A DNA stretch of 64,000 bases from Elysia chlorotica (lineage: Eukaryota > Mollusca > Gastropoda > Plakobranchidae). A program made the translations under genes and the position numbers. Shown here piece by piece: positions 57,053-64,000 of this stretch. The notes beneath the pieces were generated by a model, which searched no databases, had not been told where the DNA came from, and was given only the letters and a program-made list of their open reading frames with translations. Location of the stretch: assembly GCA_003991915.1 (NCBI GenBank), contig RQTK01000030.1, forward strand, positions 859,651 to 923,650. Direction: 5' to 3'. The stretch's first letter is position 1. Every line of letters begins with the position of its first letter.

Positions 57053-58063
57053 CTCCCTCTCTCTTTGTCCCTCTCTCTCTGGCTCTCTCTCTAGCTCTCA
57101 CCTTTCACAATCTTTCTCTTTTTGTTAAATCTTTACGTTACACATTTTATTTCAAATCATAAAGACAGATGACATTCAGAGCATAATAACTGTGCTGTTA
57201 GAGAGCTAGAAAACACAGGCCAAGGTGCAGTTTTTTTTTGTTTTGTTTTTTAGTTATTATTTTAACATACTGCTGGCGATTATGCATAAACTGCAGCAGA
57301 GCGTTGGATCATTCCTAATTGTATTGCTCAGTTGTTTTCTTATCATCAAGCCCAAAGTACCTCTTAACCCCACGGAATCTACCGACAGCGCAACATATCT
57401 GCTATAAGTATAACCGCAGACTATGGCTGCGATATCTTTTTATTTGGAAGTCCGCTTTTCGAATTTCACAATTAGCAGATTTTGTTGTCCATTTCGTCCC
57501 CCTGTGACAGGTTCGGTCGGTGTCAGTATATCAATGTGACCAGCTGAGACAGAATACATGATATCCCCGCCCTGCCTCGTGTATGTCAGCACATAAAATT
57601 GTAAGATGTCAGACATGGGGTCCATTCACAATATAGCCTACATAGTGCTGACGTTGGTCGTTCATCCACTCAACTCAACGTATCTTGTTTTTTTTTTAGG
57701 GGGTTCTTTTTATTGTATTTTATCGGGAGCTAGGGTCTGGACCGACCGCGCAATTCTAAATATAGAATCATTATAAATCATACTATAGATTTATGTCTCC
57801 TGGACTTTAAATATCAGACAAGACTAGCTTTTTATCAGATAAAATTGCGGTGTCTGAAACAATGTTTAAATGGCTGGCATAGGATCTTTCTTGAGAGGCA
57901 GTTTCTTGTAGACTGTGCCGCTACTCCAACCAGAGATCGCACGGTACAATAATACAAATGAAATGATGCCCATTTGCCCATCGACAAAGCTTAAGTTTTA
58001 ATATAGTTTTCCATAAGACGTTTGTCACATGACAATACCGAGTATCCCAGCACGGAGAAGTGT
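57023..58063. repeat. 1.04-kb segmental duplicate, copy 2
   Basis: Direct repeat of 53723-54765. It starts inside a CT microsatellite preceded by a C run (56970-56989), a plausible recombination site. Confidence 0.97.
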
Positions 58064-58329
58064 TGTCTACGAGGAGAAAATGCAACTCCGCTATTGGAAA
58101 TCTTAGCCGGTGACGACACTCAGCGAGGTAGACAAAACATACGACATGCACAAAGGGCTTCCACATGCGTACGGTATGCGCTTAATTACAGAGGCTCAGC
58201 TAGTCAGATTGGGGGGACACAATGAAAGGACAAATCCGCACCAAGCCTGATATTATGCACTTACTTCCGCTTTCATGCACTGCGCAGGCGTCAGGTGAAT
58301 CTTGAGTTACTCCCTCCCTTTCTAACTCT

Positions 58330-58338
58330 CTGCCACTG

Positions 58339-58404
<66 letters not shown>

Positions 58405-58451
58405 CTTACTTTATATTTGCCTGTCTCTGTCTGTTTGTCTGTCTGTCTGTG

Positions 58452-58520
<69 letters not shown>
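58330..58520. repeat. CT and CTGT microsatellites
   Basis: (CT)n at 58364-58400, (CTGT)n at 58425-58475, then (CT)n to 58519. Confidence 0.97.
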
Positions 58521-58522
<2 letters not shown>

Positions 58523-58535
58523 AGGCGATGCAATG

Positions 58536-58790
58536 GCCCGTGCTAGCTTCAGTGGTAGCGCGCTCGGCTTCATATCAGACGGCGCAGTTTCTATCCAACC
58601 ATCAGCCAAATAATAATTATTGTATTAATCAGGGTTTACCCTTAATGGTTGGGTCGCTGTTACCATAATGTGAACTTTGAAACAGATAATTCATGGTATC
58701 ACCGCTCTGTCACTGTGTGGAAGCGTGTAAAATTCGCTTGAGACCCAACGCCATATAGAATCCTGCTTTGGATCAAAGGAAAAAATGTAA
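58536..58790 (+). mobile_element. SINE with tRNA-like head (diverged subfamily)
   Basis: Head cgtgctagcttcagtggtag, then ggttgggtcgctgttaccat, ctctgtcactgtgtggaag and cttgagacccaacgccatat. Confidence 0.75.
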
Positions 58791-58865
58791 CTAAGAGAGA
58801 GCTTCGTGTTCCACGGTGGACGATTTCATACATGAGCAGCAGTAAGTTAATTTGGTGTCTTAGTT

Positions 58866-59101
58866 TTGGGGGACGAGGGGTAGAACATCGGCTTCCGAAA
58901 CAGGCGGTCCGTGGTTCGAGCCCTGGCGATTATGTCCCCTACTAATTGGGTCGGTGTCAGTATAATATGACCGACAGATATAGGAATCATGGTTTCCCCG
59001 CCCTGCCTCGTTTTTTGGGAACACATAAAATTGTCAGACGTCAGTCTTCGCGCCCGTACACAATATAGCTGACGTTGAGCATTAACTCAAATCAACTAAA
59101 C
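58866..59101 (+). mobile_element. full-length SINE
   Basis: Head with gaggggtagaacatcggctt and gtggttcgagccctggcg, body with ggtcggtgtcagtataatat, tail gacgttgagcattaactcaa. Confidence 0.9.
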
Positions 59102-59404
59102 TTCACTCACAATGTAAGCCATCAGGCAGGTCCTAAGTCTTTTCATGTATTGTAGGTTTGAGTGAGGAAGGGAGGAGGTGTCTCAATATATAGGATCGAT
59201 ACGTCCTCTCCAGAACAAGAAATACTATCAAAGTATCAGTATTGACTAAATGCCTGGATTTGCGGTATTGTTAATTTCCCATACCACGCAGCCCACCACA
59301 AGCATCAATAATTCGATATTGGCAACACAGATAACTGTCAGATTACAACTGCAGTTGAATCAAGTATTCTATGGGTGAGGATTCTCTATAGCAGTATTAA
59401 TTTT

Positions 59405-59650
59405 GTTTGCTGTTTGTTTGATGTTAAGCGTCTAACGTACGCACTATACAGGCTATATTGTGGACGGGTCCCAGTGCCAGTGGATGGGGAATACCTGGAC
59501 GTCTGCCTCAGTCGGTGACATACTGACACCACCGACCCAACCAGTAGGGGATGACATTGGATAAAACATTTTAGACCGATCGTGGGCTTAGAACTAGGGG
59601 CCTTCCGATTCGGAGACCAATGCTCTACCACTTGCGCCAGACCCCCACCC
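59405..59650 (-). mobile_element. full-length diverged SINE
   Basis: From the tail region (gatgttaagcgtctaacg) to a head with gctctaccacttgcgccag. The tctgacaattttatg segment is deleted. Confidence 0.82.
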
Positions 59651-59764
59651 CCCTTTTTTGTTCCTATAAAAAAGACACGTTCCGAGTAAACCTATTAAGC
59701 ATGATGATCTTTACGTTGAGAGACGGAGCTTACTATGCTGATCATGAGAACACACTTTGGTTGT

Positions 59765-60340
59765 ACTCCTATTGCATTACGCCAGCTAGCTGGTTTCGAA
59801 CCCCAGACCTACACACTTCAGTCAAAAGCACTAAACGCCTGAATTATCGGCTCTCCCCTAAGACGCAGCTGCCTCTGTTGAGAGACGGAGCCTAATGGTA
59901 ATCCAGTGATTGTGCTACTGATACAATACACAAACAGGGATTCGAACCTGCGCCGTATGCACTTCAAACCATGATACTAATCGCTGAACTACCCCCCAGA
60001 AGCAGGGAGACGGAGGGTATGCTTATCTTGAGGCCACAGTCACATTGTGATATTGTTATGATACACCAACATGGATTCGAACCTGCGTCGTATCGAGTTC
60101 AGTTCATGATACTAATCGCTTAACTACCCCCCCCCCCAAGAAGTAGAGAGACGGAGGCTATGCTTACCTTGTGGCCACAGTCACAGTGATTGTACTACTG
60201 TTACTATACACCAACGGGGATTCGAACCTCCGTCGTATGCACTTCAGACAATGATACTAATCGCTGATCTACTCCCCAGATGTAGAGAGACGGAGGTTAT
60301 ACTTATCTTGAGGTTACAGTCACAGTCATTGTAGTCCTGT
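59765..60340 (-). repeat. tandem array of tRNA-like units (127-145-bp period)
   Basis: Three full units and one partial, each beginning agagacggag (59880, 60005, 60145, 60285) and each carrying ggattcgaacct near 59938, 60073 and 60218. On the minus strand the units read ggggtagttcagcgattagt ... aggttcgaatcc, resembling A and B boxes. A different tRNA-like segment (tttcgaaccccagacc) lies at about 59787-59860. No clean cloverleaf was folded by eye, so these are not called tRNA genes. Confidence 0.75.
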
Positions 60341-60424
60341 TAGTATTAATTTTATCTACAGAGACGTTGATTAATATACTAGGTACAGTGTAGGTCCCAC
60401 CTGCGGCCTGTCTTTGTGGAAAGC

Positions 60425-60428
60425 CAGG

Positions 60429-60479
<51 letters not shown>

Positions 60480-60581
60480 GGAAAAAATTCGGAGATACAA
60501 TGATTATGTATGAGTAAGCTCTGGGATAGAAAAGAGGAAAGTCTTAGATTGTGTTGTTGAGAAGGAAGGATGTGGGAGAGA

Positions 60582-60628
<47 letters not shown>

Positions 60629-60745
60629 AAAACTCAGCCACAATGTATGAGTAAGCTATGGGGTGAAAAGAGGAAAATCTTACTTAGTTTAATCTGTTGG
60701 GAAGGACAGATAGAAAGGAGCGAGAAAGAAAGAGATAGATAGAAC

Positions 60746-60792
<47 letters not shown>

Positions 60793-60874
60793 AAAACTCA
60801 ATAACAATAAATAAGTGAGCTCTGAGGGAGAAAAGAGGAAAGTCTTAGATTATTCTGTTGAGAAGGAAGGATAT

Positions 60875-60919
<45 letters not shown>

Positions 60920-60930
60920 TGGAGGCGCCT
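60425..60930. repeat. compound minisatellite, about 150-bp unit with internal GA tract, about four copies
   Basis: (GA)n at 60432-60475, 60585-60624, 60762-60788 and 60874-60919 alternate with aaaactcag..caatgtatga, gtgagctctg and agaggaaagtcttagatt. Confidence 0.9.
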
Positions 60931-61204
60931 CGGCCGCTACAAAGCTTCATCAATAGCATTAAACCAGTTACACGTAGAGTGTAATTATTGTTGAAAATGA
61001 CTTATCATTTATCAATATAATGGTCTAGAAAAAAAAAGTTTAAAGCCGCAGTATAATGCAGCATAATTTCCCTTCAGTTTTACGACTTTCCTTTCACTCA
61101 CAGCTATTATATCTGAATGGATTAGTTAAATAGACACAGACCGACAAAGGGAAACCGTCATACAATACAAAATGATGAGAGAAATGTATCTATTGATTAT
61201 ATAA

Positions 61205-61458
61205 GAGTTGAGTTGAGTTGGTTAACGTCCAACGTCAGCACTATATAGGCTATATTGTGGACAGGCCCCAAGACTGACGTCTGACGATTTTATGTGCTAC
61301 CATACACGAGGCAGAGCGGGGTAACCATGACTCATGACTCCTGGATCAGCCGATCACACTTAAGCTGACACCGACCAGACCAGTAGGGTTAGAAATCGCA
61401 AGGGCTCGAACTACGGACAGAAGCCGATGTTCCACCCCAGAGCTACACCCCACCCGAC
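61205..61458 (-). mobile_element. full-length SINE
   Basis: Tail gttgagttgagttggttaac, body with ctgacgtctgacgattttat, head with agggctcgaactacggac and ccaccccagagctacaccc. Confidence 0.9.
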
Positions 61459-61739
61459 CGGGCCCCCACATCAAAGAATACCTCCGAGTGAATTGATGCA
61501 ATCTGATGGCGAGATAGATGTGCATTTTATGAGGACCCTCGGGAAACCTACATCACGTGACAGGTGCAGGTATGTGCAAACTGGTTTCGTGAACGGTCTT
61601 TGATAAGATATGACGTGAGGTTTTGGTGCGTTTTTCTCATAGTCGAAGAAGTTTAATCTTATGAATGTAGATAGATCTAAATACCCTCTTACCCCGCACT
61701 GACCTTTTAATGTTCTGGGAGAATTCCCTCACCATCATT

Positions 61740-61860
61740 CTCTATCTATCTCTCTCTGTATTAGTTGTCTCTGCCTGCCTGTCTGTCTGTCTGTTGTTCT
61801 GTCTGTCTGTCTGTCTGCCTGCCTGTCCGTCTGTCTGTCTGTATCTCTCTTTTTTCTGTT
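61740..61860. repeat. TC then CTGT microsatellite
   Basis: (CTGT)n with CTGC variants from 61768 to 61848. Confidence 0.95.
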
Positions 61861-63075
61861 TTCTTCTCTCTTCGCAATGTTATTAGATCATGGGTTCCTC
61901 GCACTGTATGATAGCGAATGCTTTTAATCAATACCATAACACACAAACACACACACAAACACACACACACATTAGCTTCAAACGTATATGTGTGTGCTTA
62001 GACTAACATCAACCCGAAAAATTAACTTTGCGAGCACAGTGCATTTTTATCTAATTGCGGAAAAAAGTTAACATTTTATTATACACTGTACCAGTATTTT
62101 CATGGCTGATGACTTTAAATATATATATAATTCTAATTGTTGTATAACAATTTACATGTAATTTGCACTTTTACTTTTTGCTCTAGTTTGTTTTTCGTTC
62201 TTTAGTTGTTTTGTTTTTTTAATTAATCTATGTGCATTTAGAACAATGTAACAATATAGAATAAAAGTTCTAATCTAAATAAACTGACATGTTGACGCTG
62301 CATCCCAATGAAATGTTTACTAATTATAATGTTCACCACCCAATGATCGAAAGGCAAAAATTAATCCAGTGCGCCCACAACAGGTATTAGGAGACATCTA
62401 GCTACAGTGCGCAGTGGTGCAGCACCGATCCGCACCACGCACCGGCAGTTGTCAGTGGAGCCCACTGATCCAAGGTCCATGCGCCATGTTTTTAGATATT
62501 GAATGCAACCCACAAAATAATGCATAACATTAATAATATTATCGTAATATTATATACTAGCTGGGAACCCACGAAATTCGCGGGGACTGTAGGGTGGACA
62601 AAACTAAAGTATTATAGCTAAATTTAAACTGTTCTGAACTCAAAATTGTGTATCTTCAGGATATATAACTTAAGAACTTAATAATTATGTTTGCTTGAAG
62701 AGGTTGCATCAAATTAGAGTAGGATCAATAATTTATAATCAGAATTAATAATTAACCAAGCGTTCTAAGAAAACGGTGCACTGCGCATTAAAATTTGCGC
62801 ACGCACTTAGAAAATAGAAAGAATCAATATTTTTATCACTTTCGATTTGTTTGTTGTTCAAGGGAGGGGTGGAAGCATTAATTGCTGTGTCTGTTCGTTT
62901 TTTCAAATACATTTTTATTTTTATTAATACGTTGATGACTCTAAGATTCTCTGGCTCGTTTGTAATTTTACTGTAAAACTTGGGATTGTAGGGTGGAGCA
63001 GTTTGGATTTGATCGCATGTCTAAGTTTGAGACGAAGACAATTATAATAATAGATTTAGTTCTTAGCTCTTACTT
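61861..63075. other. AT-rich spacer with a hairpin and a repeated phrase
   Basis: Short CA repeat (61940-61971); GC-richer hairpin-forming stretch at 62408-62442; actagctgggaacccacg at 62558 followed by gactgtagggtgga, a phrase echoed at 62983 (gattgtagggtggagc). No gene recognised. Confidence 0.55.
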
Positions 63076-63079
63076 TTGC

Positions 63080-63245
63080 ACAGCACGGGCAGAAAACTGG
63101 GCTTCTTTTCGACGGACTTTCGGTTCAATACCACTATCGGTATATCGGATTAGGATTTCGTTCTTCAACAGGTTAGGTCGGTATCGGTATAATAATTATC
63201 GGTTATGACTTGACTTACCGGGTGATACAGAAGTCATGGTATATC
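63080..63245 (+). mobile_element. strongly decayed SINE
   Basis: ggttaggtcggtatcggtat and gatacagaagtcatggtata match the body; the head is barely recognisable. Confidence 0.55.
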
Positions 63246-63812
63246 TTTATCGTACGTAATTAATATTCACAATACTAAGGCATGTCCGCGAAAAGCTTAG
63301 TTGCTAATTTAGACCTAAAAAAAAAAAAAACGAAGCAAAAGGCGTTTGGTGAGTGATCCAACGTCAGCAACAGGGCAACATCAAGGGCGGATCCCAAAAG
63401 TAAAATCTAAAGGTTTTTACATTGCGTCACAAATAGCATAAGGTTGGACGGCCTCGCACCGGCACGCACATTTTCTCACTAACCGGTTTTTCCGGAGGTG
63501 CGCACCATTTCCCATTTTCACTGGAACATGGCGATCTAAACAACAGGTGTGTCTACTACTACCGACCAGAAACCTCGCCCTCTGAGTCCGTCCTCCCCCG
63601 CACACCTTTACAAAACACAGACCCCCCCCCCCCCCACACACACACACGCACACAAACACACACACTAATAAGCCCAGTCATCGGAGAGATCTTGTGCCTC
63701 CACTAATTTTACACATTCAATCTATATATATTTTATTCGTGTAAAAAAATCTATAGCAATGGTAGTAGTATTGCTACATACGAACTTAAGAAGCGCATTA
63801 AAGTCGATTCCG
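63246..63812. other. spacer with C run and CA repeat
   Basis: C run at 63622-63635 followed by (CA)n to 63664. No gene recognised. Confidence 0.65.
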
Positions 63813-63817
63813 CTACT

Positions 63818-64000
63818 GTTAGCCTACTGTTGCAATTGCAGCAAACCACGACTGACAAAATGCCATGTACAATTATATTCTGTTAGCCCATTGTTACAAT
63901 TCCAGCAAACCACGACTGACAAAATGCCATGTATAATTATAATCTGTTAGCCTACTGTTGCAATTACAGCAAAAAACGACTGACAAAATGTCATGTATAC
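63818..64000. repeat. 64-bp tandem repeat, three copies, running out of the window
   Basis: Units start at 63818, 63882 and 63946 with gttagcctactgttgcaatt, then cgactgacaaaatgccatgt. The third is cut by the window end. Confidence 0.95.

Noticed and set aside
53925-57407. Identical 60-residue hydrophobic ORFs at 53925-54107 and 57225-57407
   Set aside because: They lie in the 1.04-kb duplicated block, so identity reflects recent copying and not selection. The sequence is T-rich with no recognised motif.
62555-63000. actagctgggaacccacg phrase as the end of a known transposon
   Set aside because: It resembles a terminal phrase seen in several invertebrate repeats, but no matching second end or coding part could be found, so no element is called.

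Overview
This window is eukaryotic DNA: AT-rich, intron-dense, crowded with microsatellites and seeded with dozens of copies of one tRNA-derived SINE. The SINE ends in a GACGTTAAACCAAC-type tail like those I associate with molluscan SINEs, and the one recognisable protein is animal. I read it as a mollusc, probably a gastropod. That placement is an inference and no species is claimed. Two runs of N (846 and 5 bases) mark assembly gaps, both inside simple repeats. The left half holds one gene on the minus strand: a villin-like member of the gelsolin superfamily. I reconstructed 21 coding exons from the ATG at 31680 down to base 1, where the gene runs out of the window. All reading phases match, every splice site is GT..AG, and 683 codons cover gelsolin repeats G1 to G5 and part of G6. 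The rest of G6 and any headpiece lie beyond the left edge. The first coding exon carries only 8 nt of 5' UTR behind an acceptor, so at least one non-coding 5' exon must lie to the right; I could not identify it. The right half (31.7-64 kb) shows no convincing coding exon. It is a mosaic of SINE copies, GA/TC, TTA, ATC, GATA and CTGT microsatellites, minisatellites of 64-225 bp period and recent segmental duplications. A 750-bp block (31.9-32.6 kb) and a 430-bp block (42.3-42.8 kb) are fused side by side at 24.35-25.53 kb, with the junction inside a SINE. A 1.04-kb block at 53.7 kb is repeated at 57.0 kb. The most unusual feature is in the villin-like gene. Several tandem arrays or duplications have units that straddle an exon-intron boundary, so the splice site itself is multiplied: about 45 copies of the exon 4 donor, about 12 of the exon 7 donor, 10 of the exon 12 acceptor, about 5 decayed copies of the exon 5 donor, and 2 each of the exon 15 and exon 18 acceptors. 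The exon 18 donor is also duplicated, as the target-site duplication of a SINE fragment. In most cases use of a decoy site would meet a stop codon almost at once. The exon 15 case stays open and its frame depends on the length of a 20-G run. No CRISPR array, prokaryotic operon, rRNA gene, intact tRNA gene or retrovirus-like or Polinton-like element was recognised.
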